NCBI RefSeq assembly: GCF_020497125.1
Contig: NC_059080.1
Location: 50,037,563-50,101,562, forward strand
Reading direction: 5' to 3'
DNA: 64,000 nt
Source of the DNA: Mauremys mutica
Lineage: Eukaryota; Chordata; Testudines; Geoemydidae
The notes under the pieces: generated by a model
Seen by the model: only the letters and a program-made list of their open reading frames with translations
Told to the model about the DNA's origin: nothing
The model's database searches: none
Shown: piece after piece, positions 45,748-56,548 of the stretch
How the letters are laid out: each line of letters begins with the position of its first letter
Position numbering within the stretch: the first letter of the stretch is position 1
Made by a program: the position numbers and the translations under genes

Positions 45748-45922
45748 CTTAAAATTAGGAACTTAAGCCTATTTAGGCACCAACATAAGTGGCTTGATTT
45801 TCAGAGCTGCTCACCACCTGCAGCTTCCATTGAATTCCTTTGGATGTGTCACTCAGGACATCTGAAAATCAGAGCCATTTTATTTAGGTTTCTGAATATG
45901 CTCTTAGGTGCCTAATTTTAAG
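45748..45922. mobile_element. Fold-back MITE, 175 bp
   Basis: CTTAAAATTAGG and CCTAATTTTAAG are perfect 12-bp inverted ends. The inner words 'ttgattttcagagct' and 'tgaaaatcagagcc' are inverted too. Confidence 0.75.
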
Positions 45923-46489
45923 AACCCTGATTTGAGAATTTTAAGCACAGTCATTTACCAGGAGGAGAGGTTCATTTCTGTGCAGGTCCATTTCATATTG
46001 GATATATGTAAACTTTTGTACCTCTGACTGTTGTTCTAATCACCTTTTTTGGCCAGTTTCAGCTTAGTGTTTCCGAATTGTTGAGTTGGAAATATTATTT
46101 CAGCCAACAGTTCAAACATAAAATAAACAAACTGGTATTAACAGTTGTAATTCATTTCAACAAAATATTACTACATTTTTCCGTGGTACTCTTTTACATA
46201 GGAAATAAGTACATATTAATACTAAACGATTCATTACTTTGAGAGAGGCCCACTTTTCTAATGTGTGAAATAGCATTGAGTGTTTGGTACTCACAGTAAC
46301 AAAAGCAAGTTATCTTAAATTTCTACCATAATACCCAGCTTCTAAAATCAAAATACTGAGTATGGAAATGCAGTGAGTAAAAGTATTTTGTGTGCTTGTT
46401 CCTTCTTCATGCCAAGATACAACTCAGTTGCAGGATTCTCAAGAATTTATCAGACTACAGTGCTGAGTTAAAATTGGTTCCTGACATAG

Positions 46490-46760
46490 TTTTCATAGAT
46501 TAATAGATTCCGAGGCCAGAAGGGACCATTGTGTTTATCTAGTCTGAACTCTTATATAACACAGACTATAGAATGTCCCCAAAATAATTCCTAGAGCAGA
46601 TCTTTTGGAAAAACATCCAGTCTTGATTTAAAAATTGCCAGTGATGTCATGACCCTTGGTAAATTGTTCTGATGGTTAATTACCCTCACTGTTAAAATGT
46701 ACACCTTATTTGCAATCTGAATTTGTCTAGCTTCAACTTCTTGTTATTGGATTGTGGGGT
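46490..46760 (-). mobile_element. CR1 LINE 3' fragment, old
   Basis: 'catagattaatagattccga' then 'ggccagaagggaccattgtg', continuing through UTR and C-terminal coding remnants to 'cttcaacttcttgttattgg'. Confidence 0.7.
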
Positions 46761-49700
46761 GTGTTGATTCATGTGTCCAAACTTACTTTAGAGGGCCAGA
46801 AATAATTCTCTGTATTAAACAGAATCCTAACCAATATAATCAGGGAGTTGATGAGAGTATGAGTATGTCTCCTGGTTGTCATTTATTCAATGCTCTTCCG
46901 GTGCAGTTTCAGAGGGAATAGGATAGAAATTAGATATATCTGATCTGCTTCTCTTAGGAGCATATCTGCTTTTAGAAAAGGGTTAAGAAAGGAATTGCCT
47001 CCTGTATGTCTTTGTCTACAGGGAGTTTTAAGACAGTCTCTTCCAAAACAACTTCTCACTATCCATTCACAAAATCTATGCTTTTTTTTAATAGCAAATG
47101 AGGCAACTCTAGTAGGAGTAGAGAAGGGATGGCAAGACCTGAGCTAACATCAAAATACTAATGGGCATTAGGTAATACTACAGTATTATTAAAGCAGCTG
47201 TATTGAAAATTAAAGGTGATTTAACATTGTCTCCCTGGAAGTGTATATAAAACTGTTTTATGTTGTAGGCCAGGATTCAGACTTGGAGACAGGTTAAGTT
47301 TACCTACATCGCCGTTTTAACAACAACCACCCCAAATTGTCCTACAACTGGATGTGTATAGAATGTAGGCTGTGTACAGAGGTGAGGGGTTGAATGCATT
47401 TCTGGAGATGGTAATTCAAATTCGTTCCCAAATTAACGTCTGGTTTATTAGTCCTTGTTCTGTCACAAAACCATCATGCTATTTGACATAAATCAGCATG
47501 TTTGTCAGTCTCTGTTCCATAGACACTTGTGACTGGAATAGCATAGTCGGGATTGACGTCTATAAGGTGGAAGCTTGTGCCAGCATTTGTCTTAGCTGCT
47601 GTGTCAAGGCAATGCTACTAACTTCTCTCTTTCATGAATGCTAATTCTTTCACATGTTTAGATTCTTCCACACTGTATATGTATGGTTTGAGGAGGGTTG
47701 GAGAGAAGGCCTCTTTGTCTTTGTGGCATGAGGGTTTATCCCTGAACTCTCCAGACCACAGGGGTTATCCTTCTACCCAGCAGGTGGAAATAGAAGAAAA
47801 AAATCTTTGAGTAGTCTACTATAAATCTTTACGGTTTCTTTGTCTATTGCAAATAGGTCAGGGAATCTGGGTCTGTCAGACTCTTTTGAATTGACCTGTA
47901 TTTCCTTCTGAATATTCTACCTTTAAAGGGTCAATTCTGCCCCTGCTTCAGAATCCTGTGTGTCTTGCTCTCAGAGATGTATCATAGCTTCCATCCCTCT
48001 GGATGCGGATTAGATGGGGGCTCCCTTTGCAGTTTGTGGTTGGAATAAACCCCACAACTTGTCTTGTGTATGACACAGCCAGACTCCTGCTTGGTGAACT
48101 CTTATAGGCTATTGATGCTATAGGAGAAATCTGAGAGACAACCGGTATAGTCACGCTGTCACTAGATGCAATTGTGGAACCTATCAGAGCTCTCGGAACC
48201 CCAGGTATTGTGTTTTGGTCTAATTTTTAAGATAATTTCTCAAGGAAAGCAAGAAAAGAAACATAGATTGAAAGGAAGAAGAATGAGAGAGAAACCAAGA
48301 ATAGACAACTTTAACTTTTTCTATATCCATTTAAAGCTAGTCTTATTTCCCTGGAATAACAAGTTACCCACTGACTTTGAAATGTGCTCTATCAGGATTC
48401 TCAGTCTTTCACTACTCTTGATATTCAGTCATGTCTGAACACATTTTCTAGAATTTGTTACTGGCATATTTACTTTTGTCCAGGATGGATTTGATTTACA
48501 TGAAATTGATTTAAATCATGATTTGGTAGGGTCCTAAGCATGTTCCATATGCTTAAGTCTGTCTTCTGTGTGTTTAGTCTCTCCTGTTGATAAACCTTCT
48601 CCAGTAGCTGACAATTTCATTATTCTAGTGGAATCTAGCTCTTCTGGAATGTCATAGAGGGAGAAATGATCTCATGTATGGTAGGTAGGCCCAGTACAAC
48701 ACTTAATGGAGGCAAGACAGCAGGGCAGAATTGGAGATTAGAACTAGGAACTTTTCTATATTGCATTATTAGTTAGGCCATCAGTGTAATGATATTTAAA
48801 AGAAACACCCCCCCATACCATTACGTTTCTTCCGCAATTGACTGAAAGAACCAACCATGCTCCTTTGATGATTTTTCAATTCACTCTGTAACAAACTGGT
48901 GTGTGAGTATTATAGGCAGACCTGGCAGTATTGCTTATTATTAAGGTTACCCAACATTTCCCATTGTAACACCCTTTTTTCAGTTGATTACAACTTTGTC
49001 AGAATTTTGAGCCAAAATTTTCCATGTTGGGTGTCTGCCTCGAGGCTGAATGTTTTTAAAAGTTTCAGCCAAAATGGTTCCCGGCTGTTTCCAAGAGTAA
49101 GCTTAGGGGACTTGTTGTTTGGCCATGTGTTTTTTTTTTTGTTTTTTTTTAAATCTTATAACCATTTCATGCTTTTAGGGATCTAATGAAGAGCCATTGG
49201 AGGACAGATGGGCAGAGGAGCCAGTTTTTCATTTTTAGCCCACTCATTGTCTAAATTGTTATGTAAGAACCTGTACAAATTACTTTTCATGTAACAAAGA
49301 ATAAATTTACAGATGCCATGAGTTGTCCTCTGATACCTAGAAAAATGAGCAGAATTGGTTAGCAGAAGGTCAACCATGACTCACTGGTGTAGGAAGTCCT
49401 ACTGAATGAAGCAGTGCACTAACTAGGATAAACAATAAGGATCATAGTTCCTTACTATGGGAGTATAGTATTCACCAACTGTACCTTTCCCCTTTCATAT
49501 CCTTTAGCATGTGTCTGATGAGCTTTTTCTATACCGCTCAACAAATTAAGTGTGTGAACCTTCTGAATATACCCAGAAGCTTGGTGCTAATATTTTTCAA
49601 CCTGGCAATGTGGATATGTACTATATTATAAGTAGAACACCAACTAAACTTTTATTTTGATATGGTTTCTAGACTTTGACTTTAATGAGTTGTAATTCAA

Positions 49701-50748
49701 GGAGTCATTTGTTCATCCAATCCCTCCAAAAAAAAACCCCAAAATTTGTTTGAGTCATTAGGTTGTGGGAGAAACTAACCCACATCAATCTAAAATATAT
49801 CTACTAATTTGTATATGTAGGAACAGTTTTCCTTGGAGAGTTTAAATTGATTCTCCCTTAAAAAAAAATCTGTCTTAATTTACTTTTATTGCATACAAAT
49901 TGACTATGCTTTTCTGTAAACAAAAATTACACTGGTCCAAGCTTCAAAACTTTGTTAAACCATAGAATAGAATTGCATCCAGATCTCCTCCCTTCCTTGT
50001 ACACAGATATTCTTTAAAGAAAAATAAAACTTTAACTATCAGTGTGCAGTGTAGTTAGTGGAACTTCTTCAATCTTATTAGAAACAATATGAATACCAAA
50101 CTTATCAGAGTTGAGGACAGCATGTCTTAAGTATCTAGCTTACATTCTCTCAAATGTAATAATTTTCTGTGCATTATCCATTTTTATTTACTGTTACCAT
50201 GCTTTGTACAGATTTTAACCAACACCTGTATACGTAGTCCAATTGTTTTATGTGCATGAGAAACTTAAACTTAGAGCAATAGAAATTAATTTTGATTTGT
50301 CAGATTCAAAAATTGCACTTTGTGCATGTGGAGTAGTTTCTTAATGATCCATCAAAATTCAGAAGAGCATAATGTATGACAAACTAGAATATTTTAAAAT
50401 ACATTCAAGTTTTGTGCATTGAATGAGACACAAGGGGGCTCTGTGGAAGACCTGCCTCATTTATGCAGCAGTAACATACTATATGCTATAAAAGAGTAGG
50501 TTTCATCATTGTTAAGCCTGAGGATTAATGTTAGTATAATTTACATGTCCTATTTTAATGTTTAGGTAGCTGTGCATAAGTTGCACCCCTTCTACCCTTT
50601 GTCTGCTTGTTCATCTTTCTTTAGCTTGTGAGCATCCTAGGACAGGAATTATAATTTCTTTTGTTAGGTAGGTGCCTACCACGTAAGTGCTGTTTGAAAG
50701 AAATAATAATGAATAGGTCAGGGTTAAGGTTGTACACCAATAATTCTC
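46761..50748. other. Probable PAK2 intron, nothing recognised
   Basis: About 4 kb of A+T-rich noncoding sequence, the longest stretch of the window without a recognisable element. No coding exon was seen. Confidence 0.5.
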
Positions 50749-51212
50749 TAAGGATATGTCTACACTACAAGAGTAGTTCGATTCAACTTAAGTCGAATTT
50801 GTGGAATCGACCTTACGAAGTCGAATTTGTGTATCCACACTAAGGACACTAATTCGACTTTGTGAGTCCACACTAACGGGGCAAGCGTCGACTTTGGAAG
50901 CGGTGCACTATGGGCAGCTATCCCACAGTTCCCGCAATCCCCGCTGCCCATTGGAATGCTGGGTAGAGCCCCCAATGCCTGCTGGGGGGAAAAATGTGTC
51001 GAGGGTGCTTTTGGGTAACTGTCATCATTGAACCGTCACTCCTGCCCTCCCTCCCTGAAAGCGCCTGCGGGCAATCTGTTCGCGCACTTTTCTGGTCAGT
51101 GACAGCGCGGACGCCACAGCACTGCGAGCATGGAGCCCGCTGCAGTTATGGCCATTGTCAGCTCCTCGCACCTTATCGTCCACCTCTTCCACAGTCAGCT
51201 GCTGAGAAATTG

Positions 51213-51806
51213 GGCTACTTTTCAATGGTGCTGCAAGCACTGGTGGACCATAGGGGACGTTTTACCAACATCAACGTCGGGTGGCCGGGCAAGGTTCATG
51301 ACGCGCGTGTTTTCAGGAACTCTGGTCTGTTTAGACGCCTGCAGGAAGGTAGTTTCTTCCCGGACCACAAAATAACTGTTGGGGATGTGCAGATGCCTAT
51401 AGTGATCCTCGGGGACCCAGCCTACCCGCTAATGCCCTGCCTCATGAAGCCCTATACAGGTGCCTTGGACACTGACAAGGAACTCTTCAACTACCGGCTG
51501 AGCAAGTGCAGAATGGTGGTGGAGTGTGCTTTCGGACGTCTCAAGGGGAGATGGAGGAGCTTACTGACTCGCTCGGATCTCAGCAAAACCAATATCCCCA
51601 TTGTTATTGCAGCTTGCTGTGTGCTCCACAGTCTCTGTGAGAGCAAGGGGGAGACCTTTATGGCAGGATGGGAGGTTGAGGCAAATCGCCTGGCTGCTGA
51701 TTACGCTCAGCCTGACACCCGTGCGATTAGAAGAGCCCAGCGGGAAGCGCTGTGCATCCGGGAGGCCTTGAAACCTAGGTTCCTCAGCGAGCAGCGTGAC
51801 CTGTGA
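51213..51806 (+). pseudogene. HARBI1-like transposase, C-terminal half
   Basis: An open frame of 197 codons from GYFSMVLQALVDHRGRF to the stop at 51804-51806. It keeps the second catalytic Asp in PGKVHDARVF, the Glu in MVVECAFGRLKGRWRSL and the end MAGWEVEANRLAADYA. The N-terminal half is deleted, including the block with the first catalytic Asp (VIDGTH in element 1). The junction lies just before 51213 and joins 5' leader sequence in frame. It therefore cannot catalyse transposition. AATAAA at 51931 would end its transcript. Unlike element 1, the remaining frame is clean. Confidence 0.88.
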
Positions 51807-51987
51807 CTGTTGAGTTTCTTTACAGAGAAGCTGAACCTGCCCCTATTTATTTACCCAGTTACTGTTGACTATCCTCTGCAGTTACATACCCCGTTCACCC
51901 CGTTTCCCCCACTTCCAACACACGTGTAAAAATAAAATACATGTTCCATTGTTACTTAACAAAGGTTTCTTTATTAATGACTTTGCA

Positions 51988-52290
51988 TTAAAGGGTTGAA
52001 ACTGGGACGCAGACTGTGCTGGGTAGGGTGTGCGGTGATGTAAAGACCGCCTCTAAACTCGAGGAATGACAGGCTCCTGCTCCTAGAGCGGTCCACAGTG
52101 CCGGACTGGTTGTTTCAACGGAGCCTGCCATCCCTCCTTTTTGGGACTCTGTGTGCGGGGGGCTATGTGACCTTGTGGCGGAGGAGGACAGATACAGATT
52201 CCTCTGCTGCGTGGCTCTGTGGTCCAGGACAAGGACCGCTGCATAAGATCTGTAACCGCCCTCCCCCGCTACAAAGTCACGTACCCCCCA
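51988..52290 (-). pseudogene. 3' end remnant of a first Myb/SANT-like gene
   Basis: The minus-strand sequence here ('ggttacagatcttatgcagc' onward) parallels the last part of the intact exon 2 at 52560-52790 in order and spacing: a proline-rich stretch, a basic GG-rich patch, then the stop. It convergently abuts the transposase, as expected of a Harbinger element, but has no upstream exon of its own. Confidence 0.55.
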
Positions 52291-52555
52291 CCCACACAGA
52301 ACCAGGAAACCACCTCCCATACCGACCAGGGTGCCTACTGACTGCACTGTGTGTGTGTGACCTGCTGCTGATCCTGCCCCCGTGTCTGTACCCTGGTAAA
52401 GGTGACTGTCCTATGCAATTACCAACCCCCTTCCCCACCCCTCCCTTCAAACACAGTCTTCTGTAAAAAAACATGAGGGAAACAGTAGTTAACAGCAAAG
52501 TATTTTTAATAATTAACTAGACAGTTAGGGGATGAAACTGGGATTGGGGCTTGGA
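52291..52555 (+). repeat. Second copy of the transposase 3' UTR
   Basis: Noncoding. 'aggtgactgtcctatgcaat' followed by 'cttcaaacacagtcttctgt' and 'taacagcaaagtatttttaa' parallels 51865-51980 in order, so the element holds two transposase-tail segments. Confidence 0.45.
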
Positions 52556-52559
52556 TGAG

Positions 52560-53050
52560 TCAGCAAGGGAAGGACTTCTCAAAATTTAGGGTATGAGAGC
52601 TTTTGGGTACTTGAGCACTCTGCTGGGGTGCAGTGACAGTTTTCACGGCCCCTGGTGTGCCCCTCCTTCTGGTTATTTTGGGTGAGGGGGGTATGGGACT
52701 TTGTGGCGGGGGAGGGCGGTTGCAGATACACTGCAGGGGGGCTCTGTCCTCCTGGCTGCGGTCCTGCAGAACATCCACAAGGCGCCGGAGCGTGTCCGTT
52801 TGCTCCCTCATTAGTCCAAGCAGCGTTTGAGTCGCCTGCTTGTCTTCCTCACGCCACCTCTCCTCCCGTTCGCTGAGTGAGCGCTGGTACAGAGAGAGGG
52901 TCTCCCTCCACTGGCTCTGCTGGTCGGCCTCGGCTCGGGAGCAGCCCATAAGTTCAGCGAACATCTCGTCCCATGTCTTTTTGTTTCGCCGCCTAATCTT
53001 TGCCAGCCTCTGTGAGGGGGATGCTGTGGCAGGTCTGGAGACAGTCGAAG
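52560..53050 (-). CDS. Myb/SANT-like protein, exon 2
   Basis: Acceptor CATCACACAG ends at 53051 (minus strand), so the exon begins at 53050. It completes a split alanine codon and runs 162 more residues to the stop at 52560-52562. It starts STVSRPATASPSQRLAKIRR, then KKTWDEMFAELMGCSR, then a charged coiled coil (EREERWREEDKQATQTLLGL) and a proline-rich tail. Splice phase and frame match exon 1 at 55041-55617 exactly, and there are no internal stops. In related vertebrate Harbinger elements the Myb-like partner binds the element ends and carries the transposase into the nucleus. Whether this copy is expressed cannot be seen. Confidence 0.75.
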
Positions 53051-53239
53051 CTGTGTGATGGGGAAAAAGGGAGTGAATTCCTTGCAAAGATACATTTCTG
53101 CGAACAATGAACACAGTCTAGTCTGTCTCTGTGAACAAGACCATGCACAGCACCTGTCTCGTGCGCACTCCTGCTCCAGGCAATCCGGAAAGCATAAACT
53201 CTGCCCCTGTTCCACCCCATCGCAGTCTCCCCTGACCCT

Positions 53240-54600
53240 TGGAATTCTGCATTGAGATCCCAGTGCCCGATGGGTCAAAAATCATTGTCGCGGGTGGTTC
53301 TGGGTAAACGTCGTCAGTCATTCCTTCCTCCGGGAAAGCAACGGCAGACAATCATTTCGAGCCCGTTTTCCCTGGATTACCCTGGCAGACGCCATAGCGT
53401 GGCAACCATGGAGCCTGTTTTGCCTTTTGTCACTGTCACCGTATGTGTACTAGATGCCGTGGACAGAGGCGATTCAGCAGCGCTACACAGCAGCATTCAT
53501 TTGCTTTTGCATGACAGCAGAGATGGTTATCAGCCATATTGTACAATCTACCATGCCATTGTAAATTGGCAATGTGATAAGTTACCAGTCCTACTGCACT
53601 ATACCTTCTGCTGCTGTCATAGGTGCCCCTGGCCGAGATCAGCCGGGGGCGCAAAAGACAAAACTGGGAATGACTCCCCGAGTCAATCCCTCCTTTATGG
53701 TATCTAAAAATAGAATCAGTCCTGCCTAGAATATGGGGCAAGTGTACTAGGGTTGCAGTGTATCAGAGAACTAGAGAGCACAGCCGCTCCGTGTCAGATC
53801 ATGCAGGAATGATGAGCCGCATGCCATTCAGAGGGGGTGCCCCTGCAACAACCCCACCTATTGCTTCCCTCCTCCCCCAGCCTTCCTGGGCTACCGTTGT
53901 AGTGTCCCCCCATTTGTGTGCTGAAGTAATAAAGAATGCAGGAATAAGAAACAGTGACTTGTTAGTGAAATGAAATGAGGGGAAGGCAGCCTCCAGCTGC
54001 TATGATAGTCCAGATAGGACATAAAGCAGTGTGGGGGAGAGGAGACCAGCATCCTGCTGCTATGATAGTCCAGGCAGTACAGAATCTTTTCTTTACACAT
54101 GAAGGGCGTGGGCTGATGGAGCTCAGCCCCCTGTTGCTATGATGAAGACGGTTAGCAGGCCATCTACTTATGGGCTGATGACGAGGACGGATAGCAGTCC
54201 TACTGCACTACACCATCTGCCACAAGGCTAATGATGAGGACGGATACCAGTCGTATTGTACTGTCAGCCACCCATGAGGCGGGGGGGAGGATGCTACAGT
54301 ACAGTGCCGCAGCATCGCGTCTACCAGCAGCATTCAGTACACATAGGGTGACATTTAAAAGAGTCAAGAGACGATTTTTTTCCCTTCTGGGGGTGGGGGT
54401 ACACTGACGAGCTATGCCCTGAACCACCGCGGACAATGTGTTTGACCGTACAGGTATTGGGAGCTCAGCCAAGAATGCAAATGCTTTTTGGAGACTGCAG
54501 GAACTGTGGGATAGCTTGCGTCCTCAGTCCCCCCTCCCTCCCTCCATGAGCGTCCATTTGATTCTTTGGCTTTCCGTTACGCTTGTCACGGAGCAGCATG
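53240..54600. mobile_element. Repeat-rich segment, probable nested Harbinger relative
   Basis: The first part ('tcattgtcgcgggtggttct' and 'tggcagacgccatagcgtgg') repeats the 5' leader of element 1 ('cattgtcgcgggtggttttg', 'gccatagcatggcaagcatg'). Short motifs recur inside: 'ctgctatgatagtccag' twice (near 53997 and 54057) and 'gatgaggacggataccag'-like words several times. A non-autonomous relative probably inserted into the intron. Its edges are not clear. Confidence 0.5.
53435..53498 (+). repeat. Arm of an inverted repeat inside the Myb-like intron
   Basis: Begins GTCACCGTATGTGTAC and pairs in inverse with 54289-54352 (GTACACATAGGGTGAC end) at roughly 70 percent identity by eye. The same segment resembles the 5' leader of element 1 near 22370-22560. 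Confidence 0.6.
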
Positions 54601-54685
54601 CTGAGTCTCTGCTACGCCGTCTGTCTGGAGATTTTTTAAAAATACTTTGGACCAGGCGTAACATTACAGTAATTCCCCTAATTAG

Positions 54686-54988
54686 ATGCAGGAGTCGCCG
54701 AGCGAGATCACCCTGAGGAGGGTCACTGAAGGAGATAGAGAGCGCATGCTGCGTGAAAGCCAGCACAAACCAGGGGCCTATGCTGCCATGCTCGTGGAGG
54801 CAATGCTCCCAGAATACCTCATGAAAGCCTGGCACGGAAAAGTGTGCTACCACGGAGCACCCAATAAGGCAGCTCTCCCCAGGAACCTCCTGCGGAGGGT
54901 TTTCGATTACCTCCAGGAGAGCTTCGTGGAGATCTCCCAGGAGGATTTCTGTTCTATCCCCATATATATAGACCTCCTTTTCACATAG
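54686..54988 (+). CDS. Small ORF resembling a BEN domain
   Basis: ATG at 54686, 100 codons, TAG at 54986-54988, and AATAAA at 55011-55016, 22 bases after the stop. The middle, YAAMLVEAMLPEYLMKAW then GKVCYHGAPNKAALPRNLL and RVFDYLQESF, fits the BEN pattern: hydrophobic helix, a Phe/Pro-Glu turn, Gly-Lys, then Lys-x-Ala-Leu-x and a final helix. BEN domains bind DNA or chromatin partners. The ORF is antisense within the intron of the element's Myb/SANT-like gene. The alternative is a degenerate fragment of a longer ORF that happens to be open. I did not compare it with any database. Confidence 0.45.
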   Translation: MQESPSEITLRRVTEGDRERMLRESQHKPGAYAAMLVEAMLPEYLMKAWHGKVCYHGAPNKAALPRNLLRRVFDYLQESFVEISQEDFCSIPIYIDLLFT

Positions 54989-55040
54989 TTCAGATTCCTG
55001 TTACATTAATAATAAAAGTTTACATGTTTAAAGCACTTAC

Positions 55041-55617
55041 CGACTGATTCTTCCCCTGATTCAGGGTCCGGGGTAACTGCTGGGGAGGATTGGTAGGGGA
55101 TCTCCGTGAGGGTGATGAAGAGATCCTGGCTGTCGGGGAAACCAGCGTTGTAAGCGCTGTCGCCTGCCTCGTCCTCCACAGACCCTTCCTCATCTTCCCC
55201 GTCCACGAACATCGCCGAGGAACTGGCCGTCGACACTATCCCATCGTCGGAGTCCACGGTCACTGGTGGGGCAGTTGTGGCAGACCCTCCGAGAATGGCA
55301 TGCAGTGCCTCGTAGAAGCGGCATGTCTGGGGCTGGGCTCCGGAGCGTCCGTTTGCCGCTTTGGTCTTCTGGTATCCTTGTCTCAGGTCCTTGATTTTCA
55401 CGCGGCGCTGCGTTGCATCCCGGCTGTATCCTCTGTCTCTCATGGCTTTGGAGACCTTCTCGTAGGTCTTTGCATTCCGTTTTTTGGAGCGCAGCTCCGA
55501 AAGCACAGACTCCTCGCCCCACACACCGATCAGATCCAAGACTTCCCGGTCAGTCCATGCTGGGGCCCTCTTTCTATTCAGAGATTGCATGGACTCCTCT
55601 GCTGGAGAGGGCTGCAT
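55041..55617 (-). CDS. Myb/SANT-like protein, exon 1
   Basis: ATG at 55615-55617 (MQPSPAEESMQSLN), 192 codons plus one base to the donor GTAAGT at 55040. The domain is a trihelix Myb/SANT type (RAPAWTDREVLDLIGVWGEE, then SKKRNAKTYEKVSKAMRDRG, RRVKIKDLRQGYQ, RFYEALHAILGG), about residues 15-105. An acidic stretch (DGEDEEGSVEDEAGD) and LFITLTEIPYQ follow. With exon 2 it gives a 355-residue protein. The open frame continues upstream without an ATG, through 5' leader sequence. The intron between the exons is about 2 kb and carries the BEN-like ORF on the other strand. The shared loss of transposase means this gene no longer serves its own element in cis. Confidence 0.78.
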
Positions 55618-56064
55618 CGTTGCCGGTGCTGCTGAGCTTGCCCCGATGTCCAACCAGGAAATGAGATTCAAACTGGCCAGACAGGAAAAGGAATTCAAAT
55701 TTCCCGGGGCTTTTCCTGTGTGGCTGGTCAGAACATCCAAGCTTGGACTGCTGTCCAGAGCGTCAACAGAGTGGTGCACTGTGGGATAGCTCCCGGAGCT
55801 ACTAAGGTTGATTTCCGTCCATACCTAGCCTAATTCGACATAGCCATGTCGAATTTGGCGCTACTTCCCTCATCGGGGAGGAGTACAGAATTCAAACTAA
55901 AGAGCCCTCTAGGTCGAACTAATTAGCTTCCTGGTGTGGACGGGTGCACGGTTAAATCGAATTAACGCTGCTAAATTCGACAAACTCCTAGTGTAGACCA
56001 GGCCTAACATTTCATGACTGAATGCTTATCCCTACAACCTTGGCTTTTTGAACAATGTGTTTTG

Positions 56065-56230
56065 TTTAGGCAGCAGCATAGTCAGTGGATGAGGCACTGG
56101 ACCTGGATTCAGTGGACCTGACTTCTGTTTCTCCAACTGCCACTGACTTTCTGACCATGGGCATGGTTATTTGCCTCTGTATGCTTGTTTCCCCAGCTGT
56201 AAAATCAGGATAATACTCATTGGTGTAGAA
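56065..56230 (+). mobile_element. MIR-type SINE
   Basis: 'tggatgaggcactggacctg', 'ctgactttctgaccatgggc' and 'ttccccagctgtaaaatcag' follow the MIR order. A hAT element entered its 3' part at 56231. Confidence 0.75.
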
Positions 56231-56540
56231 CAGGGGTTCTCAAACTTGATTGCACTGCGACCCCCCCCGCACCCCCGACAACAAAAATTACTTCACAACC
56301 CCAGGAGGGGCGACTAAAGTCTGAGCCCTGCTGCATGGGTTGGGGGCCAAAGCCCAAGGGCTTCAGACCCAGGCAGGGAGCCTGTAACCTGAGCCCTGAA
56401 GCCCTTGGACTTCAGCCCCAGGCAATGGGGCTTGGGCTTCGGCCCCAGGGTCCCAGCAAGTCTAAACCAGCCCTGGTGACCCCGTTAAAATTGAATTGTC
56501 ACCCACCCTGGGGTCCCGACCCCCAGTTCGAGAACCTCTG
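56231..56540. mobile_element. hAT (Charlie-like) element, 310 bp, exact 8-bp duplication
   Basis: GTGTAGAA occurs at 56223-56230 and 56541-56548. The ends CAGGGGTTCTCAAACT and AGTTCGAGAACCTCTG are inverted. The interior is C/G-rich ('gggcttcggccccagggtcc'). Confidence 0.93.
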
Positions 56541-56548
56541 GTGTAGAA

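Larger units (their letters stand above)
50752..56004. mobile_element. Harbinger element 2, composite, 5.25 kb
   Basis: TAA occurs at 50749-50751 and 56005-56007, the 3-bp duplication typical of PIF/Harbinger. The ends 'ggatatgtctacactac' and the complement of 'tagtgtagaccaggcc' are inverted. From left to right it holds a transposase lacking its N-terminal half (+), a decayed 3' end of one Myb/SANT-like gene (-), exon 2 of a second, intact one (-), a repeat-rich segment with a BEN-like ORF (+), and exon 1 of the intact Myb/SANT gene (-). Two transposase-end/Myb-end junctions in tandem suggest fusion of two related elements. Confidence 0.85.

Noticed and set aside
52098..52466. A 122-codon + strand ORF and other frames in Harbinger element 2
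   Set aside because: Shadow frames opposite the Myb/SANT gene remnants and UTRs.
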